Source of the DNA: UBA7803 sp041686955
GTDB taxonomy: Bacteria; Pseudomonadota; Gammaproteobacteria; Pseudomonadales; Azotimanducaceae
NCBI GenBank assembly: GCA_041686955.1
Contig: JAWLCV010000006.1
Location: forward strand, 20,917-84,916
Length of the DNA stretch: 64,000 bases
Direction of reading: 5' to 3'
This document shows, piece by piece, positions 1 to 9,569 of this stretch. The position numbers were made by a program, and so were the translations under genes. Within the stretch, counting starts at the first letter, position 1; every line of letters begins with the position of its first letter. Below the pieces are notes generated by a model, which was not told the DNA's origin, did no database searches, and worked only from the letters and a program-made list of their open reading frames with translations.

Positions 1-3000
1 CTCCGGCGCGGGACACGATGGCACCCTGGGGCTCAAACGGATCAGAGAAGCCGGTGGCCTGACCGTGGCCCAGGATCCGGCCACGGCCTCCACGAGAAGC
101 ATGCCCGAAGCGGCCATCGCCGCGAACGTGGTGGACCTGGTGCTCGCGCCCGCGGACATTCCGGCGGCGCTGATCGACTTCGCCGTCCGTGGGCGGCGCC
201 CGTCGCGGGAAGAGCGGCCGCCGGGGCACGCGGAGGATGAATCGGCGGGGGGGATCGGGTACGTCATTGCGCAGTTGGGTGAGTTGGCGGGCGTCGACTT
301 CACGGACTACAAGCTGGGGACCCTGGATCGCCGCACCCGCCGACGCATGGGGCTCGTCGGCATTCAGAGCATCGAGGCGTATGCAGCCTACCTGGCGGAT
401 CATCCGCACGAGCTCGATGCGCTGTACCGCGATGTGCTCATAGGGGTGACCAGGTTCTTTCGCGACCTCCGGGTCTGGGAAGAGCTGGCCGAGGTGCTGC
501 CGATGATGCTGGCCGATCGCGACGCCGCAGGGGTGCGCGCATGGGTGGTCGGCTGCGGCACGGGCGAAGAAGCCTACTCGCTGGCGATCCTGCTCCATGA
601 GCTGTTCCCACCCGAGCGGGACGGTGGGATTCAGGTCTACGCTACCGATCTCAACGAGCGGGCTCTGGCGGTGGCGCGCCGCGGCGTGTATGCGTCGGGT
701 GCGCTGAAGCACGTCAGCGAGCAGCGTCGCCAGCGCTATTTTCACGAGCGCGACGGTCAGGTGCAGGTCGATCGCAGCTTGCGCGATGTGGTGACCTTCG
801 CCCCGCACAACGCCCTGAGCGATGCGCCCTTCTCCAGGATGGACGTGGTGACGTGCCGCAACCTGCTGATCTATCTGCGACCCCATGCGCACGACGAGCT
901 TCTCAAGCGCCTGCACTTCGCGCTGCGCCCAGGCGGATTGCTCGTCCTCGGGCGCGCCGAAACCCTCGGCAGGCAGGCCGAGCGCTTCGATGTCGTCTCG
1001 AAGTCCCACAATATTTTTCGTGCGCGCGAGACGCGGCACAATGATCGCTTCGAGGTCAAGCCCCGGGCGCGAGGTCAGGTGGGCGGCGGTCAGGTGTCAG
1101 TGGAAGCTCCGGCCGCTCCCTCCGGAATCCGGCGCATCGACCGCGACCGTCGCGTCGAGCAGTTCGTTCTGCGGGAACGTGCGCCGGCGTGCGTGGTCGT
1201 CGACACCGATCTGGAAATCCGCCACTTCTACGGCCCCACCGTGCATTATCTGGCGCCGCCGACGGGTGAATCGCGTCAGGATCTGCTCGCATGGATTCGT
1301 CCGGGCTTCTATATCCCGTTACGCTCCGCGCTGAAGCAGGCGGTGGAGGGGGGGCAGCCCGTCACCACCGACGGCCAGATCCATCGTGACGGCGTGAGTC
1401 AGCGGGTCCGCTGCACCGTGGAGCCTCTCCCCGAGGCTGTTGCGGAAGGTCTGTTTCTCGTTACGTTTCGCGACCTCGGCGACCCGGCGCCACAAAACCT
1501 CGAGGCCACCGAGCCCCAGGAACCGCTCGTGCGCGAGCTCGAGCAGGAGCTCTCGGATACCCGTCACGAGCTGCAGGTCACCATCGAGCAGCTCGAATCG
1601 GCTGCGGAACAGCACCACGCGAGCAGCGAGGAGTTGCAGTCGCTCAATGAAGAGCTGCAATCGAGCAACGAGGAGCTCGAGGCATCGAAGGAGGAGCTCG
1701 AGGCCCTCAACGAGGAGATGAATACGATCAATCGGGAGCTCGAGCAGAAGAACGCCGAGCTACGGGAATCGAACGCCGACCTGAATGCCCTGTTCGTGAA
1801 CACGGGCATCCCGACGGTTTTCCTCGACCGGGATCTGCGTATCAGGCGCTTCACGGCGGCGGCGACATGCCTGATGCATCTGGTTCCCTCCGACATCGGC
1901 CGATCCATCGAGCACATCAAGCAGCGCTTCGTCGACGGACAGACGTCGGACAGGGCTCAGAAGGTTCTGACCACGCTCGAGCCGGACTCGAGCGAGGTCG
2001 TCACCGAGGATGGCAGCACCTACGTCCGCACCATGGCGGCCTACCGAACTGAAGACGATGCGGTGGCGGGTGTCTGCATCACGTTCTCCGACGTGACGGA
2101 GCAGAAGCGGGCCGCCCAGGCGAGCGAGGCCGCCCGCGTCTACGCCGAGTCGGTCATCGAGACGGTGCGCACCCCGGTGCTCGTGCTCGATCGAGACCTT
2201 CGGGTCGTGTCGGCGAACCGGGCATTCCGGGAGAACTTCGACGGTATCGATTCGACCCCGGGCACGGCCCTCTCGGGCACAGGGCACACGGCGTGGGACG
2301 TACCCGCCCTGGAGGAGGTCGTGGAGGCGGTGTTTGCCGACGGCACGGACGTCAATGATTTCGAGATCAGGACCGGGGATCGGGTGGTGCTGACCAACGT
2401 CCGCCGCGTCGATCGCGCGGACGGCTCCGAAAGCCTCGTCGTGCTGTCTTTCGAGGACGTCACCCACAGTCGCGACGCGCAGCTTCACGCAGAGCGGCGC
2501 GCCGAGGAGCTGAGGGAAGATGCCCGGCGAAAGGACCAGTGGATCGCCATGCTGGGCCACGAGCTGCGAAACCCGGTGGGCGCCATCGGCAACGCCGTGG
2601 CGCTGTTGAGAGCCGAGCCGTCGGCGTCGGAACGGCAGGTCCGCGCCGTGGAGGTGATCGAGCGGCAGGTCACCCACATGGCTGGCCTGCTCGACGACCT
2701 GCTCGATGCCGCGCGCATCATATCCGGAAAGCTCGACATCGAACGCAGACCCGTCGACGTGGCCGAGATCGGTGAGTGGGCGGCCGACAGCGTCCGTGGG
2801 ATCGTCGAAGAAAAGGAGCACCAGCTCTCCATCTCTCTGCCGCCCTCCGGCAACGTCTGGGTGCTGGGCGATCCGCTGCGTTTGACCGAGGTGGTCGTCA
2901 ATCTCCTCACCAACGCGGTGAAGTATACGGAGCCGCACGGACAGCTCTGGCTCGACGTCGCCGCCGACGCCGAAACGGTCACGATCAGCGTTCGCGACAC

Positions 3001-3758
3001 GGGTATCGGCATCCCCAGTGAACTCCAGAATGAGATCTTCGAGATCTTCACTCAAGGGCCGCGGACGTTCAGCCGGACCGACCGGGGGCTGGGCCTGGGA
3101 TTGCCGCTGGTGCGGACACTGGTGGAGCTGCACGGCGGTTCCGTGAGCGTCATCAGCGAAGGCGCCGGGCTCGGCAGCGAGTTCCGGGTTGCGCTACCGC
3201 GCCTGCGCCATTCCGTTCATCCCCAGGCCCCAGCACGTTCCGGTGCGGTAACCGCAGCACCACACCCGCGCCGGGTGCTCGTCGTAGACGACGAACCCGA
3301 CGTGGCGGACACGCTGGGGCTGCTCCTTCAGTCTCGGGGCCACGAGGCGCGGTGGTTCACCGATGGGGATTCGGCGCTGGCGGCCGTCCACGAACTGCAG
3401 CCGGAGATCGCCTTGCTCGACCTTGGTTTGCCCGGCATGGACGGCTATGAGCTCGCGCGCCGACTGCGCGCGGCGCTTCCGTCCATCCGGCTGATCGCCA
3501 TTACCGGTTACCGGCGCGATGTGGATCGGCTGCACGAGGCGGGATTCGACGACCATCTCATCAAACCCATCGATACCGCAGCACTATTGGCCCTGATCGA
3601 GGAACCGGAAGGCTCGCCGGAAGGCTCGNNNNNNNNNNNNNNNNNNNNNNNNNNNNNNNNNNNNNNNNNNNNNNNNNNNNNNNNNNNNNNNNNNNNNNNN
3701 NNNNNNNNNNNNNNNNNNNNNNNNNNNNCCGGAAGGCTCGCCGGAAGGCTCGGCGTGA
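1..3758 (+). CDS. CheB-CheR-PAS-histidine kinase-receiver hybrid protein (5' partial)
   Basis: The reading frame is open from base 2, so the gene starts left of the window; the GTG at 65 is internal. Bases 2-200 encode the end of a CheB methylesterase domain (SGAGHDGTLGLK, with the catalytic-type Asp, then AQDPATASTRSMPEAAI). A CheR methyltransferase follows at about 254-1030 with the SAM motif VVGCGTGEEAYSLA, then a PAS-like region, a long coiled coil (about 1530-1780), two PAS domains (about 1785-2470), HisKA with GHELRNP (His codon near 2558), HATPase (about 2860-3200) and a receiver at about 3270-3600 with LLDLGLPGMDG. The tail is a PEGS repeat that crosses an assembly gap. Reading the right flank in the repeat frame gives PEGSPEGSA and a stop at 3756-3758; any longer ORF reflects the arbitrary 100-N gap length. 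Such fusions are cytoplasmic signalling proteins of unknown input, distinct from canonical chemotaxis. Confidence 0.88.
3605..3752 (+). repeat. 12-bp tandem repeat (CCGGAAGGCTCG) interrupted by a 100-N gap
   Basis: Two exact copies of the 12-mer lie immediately left of the gap (3605-3628) and two immediately right (3729-3752). Each copy encodes Pro-Glu-Gly-Ser in the kinase frame. The gap at 3629-3728 is exactly 100 N, a conventional placeholder, so the real copy number is unknown. Assembly very probably failed because the array is longer than shown. Confidence 0.93.
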
Positions 3759-3776
3759 TCTCTCGGGCATCCGCCT

Positions 3777-5095
3777 TCACCCGCCCGCCCGCTGCTCCCG
3801 CGGAAAGACCAGCCGGACCTCCAGCCCGACCCCGTGCTCGCCGGCGCGAAACTCCAGGGAGGCATCATGGATCGCGGCGATCTTCTGACAGATCGTGTGG
3901 CCGAGTCCCAGCCCCTCGGAGCGGCGGTCGAGGCGGGAGATGCCCACGTTCAGCCGTTTCAGCCCCTCCGGGTCCACCCCGGGGCCGGAGTCTCTGACGG
4001 CCAGGACGACCCGGTCTTCGTGCCCCGTCAGCACCACATCGGCGTGGGTGCCGGAGGGACAGTGGCGCTTGACGTTCTCAAGCAGATTGCGCAGCAGCAC
4101 GTCCAGCAGAACCTCGTCTCCCTGCACCGGGGCCCGTTCCAGGTGCGCATCCAGGAAGATGCCGGCCTCGGCCAGCTCGGCACGCATGGCGGCGATCCGG
4201 TCCGCGCACAGGCGCTCGAGGTCCACCACGCTGAAGCTTTCCCGCCAATCGGTGCGTTGTAGCCGCGCGAGGGTCAGCAGCTGATTCACCAGGCGCGAAA
4301 GCCGTTCCGCCTCGGCCCGCAGCGCCTCGACGTCCGGCGACGCGCTGGAAAGCTCCAGCTTCAACGTGGTCAACGGGGTGCGCAGCTCGTGGGCGACGTC
4401 GCTGGCGAAATCCCGCTCGCGGCCGAGAACCCGGCGGATGTCCGTGAGGAAACCGTTGATGGCGTCGCGCAGAACGGCGGCCTCGCGGGTGGGGGTTGCG
4501 ATGACCAGCGGCTGCAGGGAATCGCTCCGCCGCGACTCGAGCTGTCCGACCAGGCGAGTCACGGGCCAGAGCGCCAGATAGAGAAATCCCCCGAGCAGCA
4601 GCAGGTTGCTTCCCACCGCGGCCAGGGCCGGCAGCGCCACGTCCTCGAGCACCTCCTCCCGGACCTCGTGATAGCGGTCGTCCCGATGCAGAAGCTGGAC
4701 CACGGGGCCGCCGGGCGCACTGTGCTGATAGCCGAACCACTGGTGGTCCTGAAGCTCCAGCGCGATCTGCCCCGACCCCGGGGCGGGCATGGGAAGCGCA
4801 TGCGGCAGATTGCTGACGTGGGCGCCGGTGGACGGGTAGTAGACGTTGACCCACAGCGTCTCTTCCTGATCCGCCTCGAAGGTGGGCTCGATGAGCGCCT
4901 GGAGCTGGGTGGCGGAGATCGACCCGTCCTGCATGGCCAGCACCCGGGCGAGAAACTCCACGTGCTCGTCCAGGTCTTCGTCCAGCAGTTCCTGCACCTC
5001 CTCCTCGACCACCAGGTAGGTACCCAGAACCCCCCCGACGCCGGCCATCAGGGTGGTCACGCCGAGCACCACCGCGAGATGGGGGAGCTTCACGT

Positions 5096-5099
<4 letters not shown>
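3777..5099 (-). CDS. Two-component sensor histidine kinase (QseC/PmrB-like)
   Basis: This is a 440-residue inner-membrane sensor kinase. TM1 lies at about residues 6-30, a periplasmic loop of about 120 residues follows, and TM2 is at about 153-178. The HisKA dimerisation domain has VAHELRTP (phospho-acceptor His near residue 236), and the HATPase domain carries NLLENVKRH, VRDSGPGVD and GLGLGHTICQKIA. The GTG start at 5099 overlaps the TGA of the upstream response regulator by four bases (GTGA), so the pair is translationally coupled; longer in-frame extensions run through the regulator gene and are not real. The stop faces the stop of the CheB-CheR hybrid kinase 18 bp away. The stimulus cannot be read from sequence. 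The short periplasmic loop fits the EnvZ/QseC/PmrB type. Confidence 0.9.
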
Positions 5100-5743
<644 letters not shown>

Positions 5744-5872
5744 CCGTCCCTCGCGCGGGCGCGCCCTGGCTGCGTCGTTGGAGTATGCCGCTGTCGGGCC
5801 GGTGAGCCCAAGCGCCCGTCGTTTGCGACGCGGTTCACGCTTGCGCGCCCCGATCATGCTTGGCGCGGCCCA

Positions 5873-5889
5873 TTTAAGGTCCTCTTAAG
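5873..5889 (+). promoter_or_regulatory. PmrA/QseB-like direct-repeat operator
   Basis: The sequence TTTAAG-GTCCT-CTTAAG is a direct repeat of a hexamer with 11-bp spacing, matching the CTTAA-N5-CTTAA layout bound by PmrA-type OmpR regulators. It is in the divergent intergenic region between the regulator gene (start 5743) and the glycerophosphotransferase-like gene (start 5936), 47 bp before the latter. Binding by the adjacent regulator is inferred. Confidence 0.6.
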
Positions 5890-5935
5890 GTCCCGTTGGG
5901 ATACTCGAAGCTTCGACGATTCGGGCCGAAGTTGC

Positions 5936-7123
5936 ATGAAGCGGGTCGGCTTTCTGTACAACCACTACGCGCCGCACCAGGTGCTCCACACCGCTCCGGT
6001 GGCATTCGCGCTCTCCCGGCTGCGCGATGACGTGGAGGTGGAGGTGATCGCGAGCTGCGAACGGCAACTGGACGTCGCCGAGCGCATCGGGGCCCAGTGG
6101 CCGGGGCACTCCGTGCGCTTCCGCCAGGCGCGGCAGCCGGCGTCGGTGCGCTACCTCAGGTCCGTGGGCGTTTCCCGGCACGCGAAGAAGAGCGCGGTGC
6201 TGCGGGCGAACCGGCACTACTTCCGCACCCTGGATGCCCTCGTGGTGCCGGAGCGCACGAGCACGGCACTCCGGGAGTTCCCGGAGCTCGAGCACCTGCA
6301 GCTCATTCACATTCCCCACGGCGCCGGAGACCGGGCCGTCGGTTACGAGCTGCGCAATGCCAAGTTCGACCTCCTGCTCGTCGCCGGCGAGAAGTGCCGC
6401 CAGCGCTTCATCCACCAGGTGGGCGTTTCGCCGCATCGGATCAGGGTGATCGGTTACCCCAAGTTCGACGTGCCGCCGGCGACGCAGCCCGCGCCACTGT
6501 TCCCCCATGAACGGCCCGTCGTTCTCTACAACCCACACTTCGACCGGGCGTTGTCCTCCTGGCCGTCGTGGGGCGAAGAGGTGCTGGACTGGTTCGCGGG
6601 CCAGAACGACTACAACCTGATCTTCGCGCCCCACGTGATGCTGTACCGACGGGCGCCGCGCGGGCGGGCCCGGCTGCTGCGCCGTTATCGCGGCCTCCCG
6701 CACATGCTCCTGGACACGGGCAGCGAACGCTGCATCGACATGACCTATACCCGGGCCGCCGACGTCTACCTCGGCGACGTCAGCAGCCAGATCTACGAGT
6801 TCGTGCGACGGCCGCGGCCGGCGGTATTCCTGAACGCCCACGGCGTGCAGGACTGGGAAGGGAACATCGACTACCTGCACTGGCGCCTGGGTACCGTGGT
6901 CGACGACCCGGGGGAGCTCCCCCGGGCTCTACAGACCCCGCTCGATGAGCGTATGCGCGAGCGGCAACGGCTCATGGCTGCGCGGACCTTCGACGAGGAC
7001 CGGGAACCCGCGGCCGTGCGCGGCGCCCGGGCCATCGGCGATTTTCTCGAGCAGGGAGTTGCGCGGCGGCTTGAACGCTTTCCGCTTTCCGCAATCCGCT
7101 ATCCGCTGGAGTGTGGCGGATAG
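5936..7123 (+). CDS. CDP-glycerol glycerophosphotransferase-family protein (TagB/TagF-like)
   Basis: The 395-residue soluble protein has the two-lobed architecture of the CDP-glycerol:polyglycerophosphate glycerophosphotransferase family. Diagnostic segments are IPHGAGDRAVGYE, VIGYPKFD, RPVVLYNPHFD, APHVMLY and the C-terminal-lobe motif DVYLGDVSSQIYEF followed by RPAVFLN. Family members transfer glycerol-phosphate or related groups to envelope polymers; the acceptor here is unknown. The gene is single, divergent from the two-component pair, and has a PmrA-like box upstream, so regulated envelope modification is a reasonable guess. Its last residues (FPLSAIRYPLECGG) are encoded by heptamer repeats that form the left arm of a hairpin, and its stop codon lies in the right arm, so the natural C-terminus may have been replaced by repeat sequence. 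Confidence 0.75.
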   Translation: MKRVGFLYNHYAPHQVLHTAPVAFALSRLRDDVEVEVIASCERQLDVAERIGAQWPGHSVRFRQARQPASVRYLRSVGVSRHAKKSAVLRANRHYFRTLDALVVPERTSTALREFPELEHLQLIHIPHGAGDRAVGYELRNAKFDLLLVAGEKCRQRFIHQVGVSPHRIRVIGYPKFDVPPATQPAPLFPHERPVVLYNPHFDRALSSWPSWGEEVLDWFAGQNDYNLIFAPHVMLYRRAPRGRARLLRRYRGLPHMLLDTGSERCIDMTYTRAADVYLGDVSSQIYEFVRRPRPAVFLNAHGVQDWEGNIDYLHWRLGTVVDDPGELPRALQTPLDERMRERQRLMAARTFDEDREPAAVRGARAIGDFLEQGVARRLERFPLSAIRYPLECGG

Positions 7124-7139
7124 CGGACAGCGGACAGCG
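7083..7139. repeat. Heptamer-repeat inverted repeat / bidirectional terminator candidate
   Basis: A 24-nt left arm (7083-7106) built from degenerate 7-mers of the type TATCCGC pairs with a 24-nt right arm (7116-7139, GCGGATA-type 7-mers) around a 9-nt loop, with about three mismatches. It sits between the convergent glycerophosphotransferase-like gene and flgN. A second element of the same kind lies between flgL and fliC. Confidence 0.75.
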
Positions 7140-7142
7140 AAC

Positions 7143-7574
7143 TTACGCCGCTCCCAGCGAGCGACCCGTGACGCCTCCCGCCGCAGCTCCAGGCTTCTCG
7201 TACAGGTCGGCTTCCGGCTCGCCGGTGAGAATGCCGAGGAGCATGCGGGTGGTTCGTCGGGCGCGCTGGGCGATCCGGCCGTTCAGGGCGTTCTCGGCGC
7301 GACACTGCTCCGCGAGGTCGCGCAGTTCCTGCATGGAGTCGGGCAGGGGTGCGCCCTGCAGATGTGCGAGCAAGTCGTGCTGGCTGCCGGCGATCTGTGC
7401 GCACACGGCTTCCTTGCGGGCAACCACCTCGTGCAGGCCGTCAGGGGAGGCGGCTACCAGCGCCCGGCGCTCCGCCCGCAGGGCATCCAGCAGCTCCGTA
7501 AATCGTTCAACCAGGAGGGCGTAGGTCTCCGCGGGGAGCCCGGGGGCAGACGATGCGCGATGGCCGGCCGGCAT
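7143..7574 (-). CDS. flgN: FlgN-type flagellar export chaperone
   Basis: The 143-residue, mostly helical protein follows flgM by five bases, as in many gammaproteobacteria. The central pattern (VERFTELLDALRAERRALV and VVARKEAVCAQIAGSQHDLL) is the long alpha-helical hairpin of FlgN. FlgN proteins are cytosolic chaperones for the hook-associated proteins FlgK and FlgL, both encoded in this window. Sequence conservation in the family is low, so the call rests on position, size and helical pattern. The stop is next to a hairpin that could terminate transcription from both sides. Confidence 0.82.
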   Translation of the reverse strand: MPAGHRASSAPGLPAETYALLVERFTELLDALRAERRALVAASPDGLHEVVARKEAVCAQIAGSQHDLLAHLQGAPLPDSMQELRDLAEQCRAENALNGRIAQRARRTTRMLLGILTGEPEADLYEKPGAAAGGVTGRSLGAA

Positions 7575-7579
7575 GGGCT

Positions 7580-7891
7580 TCAGCCGAGCAGGCCGCGCTC
7601 CAGCTGCAGCAGCCGGTCCGCCAGTTTCTGCGGGTCGACGTGGTAGCGGCCCTCGGCGATCTGCTGACGGATCTGCTCCATCTTGGCCGTATCCACCTCG
7701 GGGGCAGCGCCGGCCGATTCGCTGAGGGCGCGAAGCTGGCGCGCCTCGGCGCTGAGCTCGACGCGGTCGCCGGTCCCGCCGGCTTTGGCCCCGGACTCCC
7801 GCGGGAGGTCCTCGCGCGCGGCCACGGCGCCTGCGTTCCGCTGCCCGACGGGCTGGCGATTGGCCTGGATGTCGCGGATGTCGATGCTCAT
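7580..7891 (-). CDS. flgM: FlgM anti-sigma-28 factor
   Basis: The 103-residue protein has a disordered, polar N-terminal half and the typical C-terminal sigma-28-binding helices (RVELSAEARQL; EQIRQQIAEGRYHVDPQKLA). FlgM binds FliA (encoded at 46018) and is exported when the hook is complete, releasing late gene expression. A near-consensus sigma-28 promoter lies 38 bp upstream, so the inhibitor is itself under FliA control in addition to any read-through from flgA. It is co-directional with flgA and flgN, the common flgAMN arrangement. Confidence 0.93.
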   Translation of the reverse strand: MSIDIRDIQANRQPVGQRNAGAVAAREDLPRESGAKAGGTGDRVELSAEARQLRALSESAGAAPEVDTAKMEQIRQQIAEGRYHVDPQKLADRLLQLERGLLG

Positions 7892-7928
7892 GGTGATTTC
7901 GCCGCCAATGATCCGGTGTTCGTAGGTG

Positions 7929-7955
7929 CTATCGGCCCGTGCTCCAGGAACTTTA
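7929..7955 (-). promoter_or_regulatory. Sigma-28 (FliA) promoter of flgMN
   Basis: On the minus strand the sequence reads TAAAGTTC, 11 nt, GCCGATAG. This matches the FliA consensus TAAAGTTT-N11-GCCGATAA at all but two positions with exact spacing. It is just inside the flgA-flgM intergenic region. Confidence 0.88.
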
Positions 7956-7962
7956 GCTCAAT

Positions 7963-8820
7963 TCACCGGGTTTTGAAGCCGGGGGGTCCCGCCGGGGTCC
8001 CTTCGGGGTNNNNNNNNNNNNNNNNNNNNNNNNNNNNNNNNNNNNNNNNNNNNNNNNNNNNNNNNNNNNNNNNNNNNNNNNNNNNNNNNNNNNNNNNNNN
8101 NNNNNNNNNCCTTCGGGGTCCCGCCTCCGGTCGGGTGGACACCTGGCCCGGCCCCGTCACCCAGCCGCTGGTGGTGCGGTTCGACCGGGGATTGCGCAGC
8201 TCGATTCGCTCTCCGTAGGCGCCGTCCGCCAGGGCGACGGCTCGAGTGGTGACCACGACCTGACCGTGATGGGCGGCCAGCGTCACGGCATCACCCTTGC
8301 TGACCAGCCTGCGTGCCGCCAGGTGGCGCTGATACAACACCCGTTCCGCCTGCAAGCCGGTCCGGGCCGCCATGCCCACCGCGTCCTCGAGATCGGTGAG
8401 GTGGCCGTCCCGCAGCTCGGCCAGGTTGCGTGATTCCAGCGCGAGATCCGCGGCGCGGATGACGCTGTCCCGGGGCACGGGTCGGACGGTCACCACCACG
8501 GGCAGCACCACGTCCACCTGGGCGCTCAGGTAAATGCCCCAGCTCACCGGCGCCCGGCAGCGGGCATGCACCGTGATCCGACCGGCGATCCGGTTGCCCG
8601 GAATCTCCATGGTCAGGTCCTCGCACGGTTGCAGCCGCAGCCGGGGATCCAGGGGTGCCACCGTTACGGACACCTGGGCGCCTGGGTAGGTGCGGGTCGC
8701 CGTCTCCATGGCGAGCCCCCGGGCCTGCTCCTCGAGGGCAGCGGTATCGGCACCGGCCGCCCCGGCGAGGGTCAGGGTGATCAACACCATGCCCTTGAGG
8801 ATGTGCGAGAACCTGCGCAT
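7963..8820 (-). CDS. flgA: FlgA P-ring assembly chaperone (contains gap)
   Basis: The product has an N-terminal signal peptide (MRRFSHILKGMVLITLTLAG) and SAF-type domains typical of FlgA (VPRDSVIRAADL, RHLAARRLVSKGDAV, ERIELRNPRSNRTTSGWV). FlgA is a periplasmic chaperone that assists FlgI polymerisation into the P ring. The normal family C-terminus is reached around GWVTGPGQV. Beyond that the frame enters an 11-bp tandem repeat that holds a 100-N gap and ends PEGTPAGPPGFKTR. The true stop could lie in the gap or at 7963-7965; frame across the gap cannot be established. The gene is divergent from flgB. Confidence 0.85.
   Translation of the reverse strand: MRRFSHILKGMVLITLTLAGAAGADTAALEEQARGLAMETATRTYPGAQVSVTVAPLDPRLRLQPCEDLTMEIPGNRIAGRITVHARCRAPVSWGIYLSAQVDVVLPVVVTVRPVPRDSVIRAADLALESRNLAELRDGHLTDLEDAVGMAARTGLQAERVLYQRHLAARRLVSKGDAVTLAAHHGQVVVTTRAVALADGAYGERIELRNPRSNRTTSGWVTGPGQVSTRPEAGPRRXXXXXXXXXXXXXXXXXXXXXXXXXXXXXXXXXXPEGTPAGPPGFKTR
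7983..8125. repeat. 11-bp tandem repeat in the 3' end of flgA with a 100-N gap
   Basis: On the plus strand the units GGGGTCCCGCC and GGGGTCCCTTC (7983-8004) precede the gap, and CCTTC plus GGGGTCCCGCC (8110-8125) follow it. The period is 11 bp, so successive copies change reading frame. The gap at 8010-8109 is a 100-N placeholder within the array. Confidence 0.85.
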
Positions 8821-9071
8821 CCGTCGCTCCTCTTATTCGTTCCCGCAAGTGAAGCAGAAAAACCGTGATCTGCAGCACGAACGGCAAAGTCTTGCCGCTG
8901 CCCGGCAAGGGCTTGCCGCTGCCCGGCAAGCGCTTGCCGGGATGCTTCCAGGCTGATGCCCTTCCCGGCTTGCGGAGCCGGGGTTCTTCGCCTTCAAGCG
9001 CTCGGAAAAGGCGCGCGCTGACGGCGCTTTTCGAGCCTCACACGGCCGAATGTCCAGAAGGTTTTCGAACT
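8821..9071. other. flgA-flgB divergent intergenic region with palindromic repeats
   Basis: No convincing gene is present. A 21-bp direct repeat occurs 2.4 times at 8891-8940; each copy is itself an inverted repeat (CTTGCCG ... CGGCAAG). A GC hairpin (CCGGCT-TGCGG-AGCCGG) lies near 8965-8982, and a bulged palindrome (GCTCGGAAAAGGCGC with GCGCTTTTCGAGC) lies at 9000-9036. A sigma-54 promoter follows. The hairpins could insulate the divergent units; that is an inference. Confidence 0.7.
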
Positions 9072-9087
9072 TGGCACGGCGATTGCT
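9072..9087 (+). promoter_or_regulatory. Sigma-54 promoter of the flgB operon
   Basis: The sequence TGGCAC-GGCGA-TTGCT matches the sigma-54 consensus TGGCAC-N5-TTGCW, with GG and GC elements correctly spaced by 10 nt. It is about 75 bp upstream of flgB. FleR or FleQ encoded at 28-31 kb are the likely activators. Confidence 0.88.
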
Positions 9088-9162
9088 CTCGAGCCAGCCG
9101 GCTGATCACGAGGCGGCCCACGGGACGCTTCGGCAGAGCGGAACAGGTTGGACGGACGACGG

Positions 9163-9567
9163 ATGAAGATTGGTTTCGACGCAGCGCTCGGTATTCACCC
9201 GGCAGCTCTCATGCTGCGGGCCAGGCGGACCGAGGTGCTCGCCAACAACATTGCCAACGCGGATACGCCGAATTTCAAGGCCCGGGACATCGACTTCAAG
9301 GCGGCGCTGGCGGCCGAACTGCAGGGCAGCGAATCTCCCGGACGGTTGCGTGCCACCCACGCCCGCCACATCTCCGAGGCGTCGGCCGGCGCGGCCGGCG
9401 ACGAGCTCATGTACCGCAACCCGTTGCTCCCGTCCCTGGACGGAAACACCGTGGACGGGCACGTGGAGCAGGCGGAGTTCGCCAACAACACTTTGCACTT
9501 CATGGCGTCCATGCGCTTCCTGGACGGCAAGTTCAAGGGTCTGATGACCGCGATCAAGGGGGAGTGA
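9163..9567 (+). CDS. flgB: Flagellar proximal rod protein FlgB
   Basis: The 134-residue protein carries the conserved rod motif NNIANADTPNFKARDIDF near the N-terminus and the C-terminal axial-protein helix (NNTLHFMASMRFLDGKFKG). FlgB forms part of the proximal rod in the periplasm. I choose the ATG at 9163 (MKIGFDAALG); an in-frame start 15 bp earlier is possible. flgC follows after two bases, so this is the first gene of a long operon driven by the sigma-54 promoter upstream. Confidence 0.95.
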   Translation: MKIGFDAALGIHPAALMLRARRTEVLANNIANADTPNFKARDIDFKAALAAELQGSESPGRLRATHARHISEASAGAAGDELMYRNPLLPSLDGNTVDGHVEQAEFANNTLHFMASMRFLDGKFKGLMTAIKGE

Positions 9568-9569
9568 GT

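Noticed and set aside
1760..3133. A 457-codon minus-strand frame antisense to the hybrid kinase
   Set aside because: The opposite strand encodes well-conserved PAS, HisKA and HATPase motifs; the antisense frame has none.
3759..3997. Continuation of the hybrid kinase past the gap
   Set aside because: It exists only because the 100-N placeholder shifts the frame; the extended sequence is antisense to the sensor kinase gene.
8830..8905. Possible sigma-54 promoter for flgA on the minus strand (GGCAAGACTTTGC)
   Set aside because: The GG-GC spacing is 9 rather than 10 nt and the surrounding consensus is poor.
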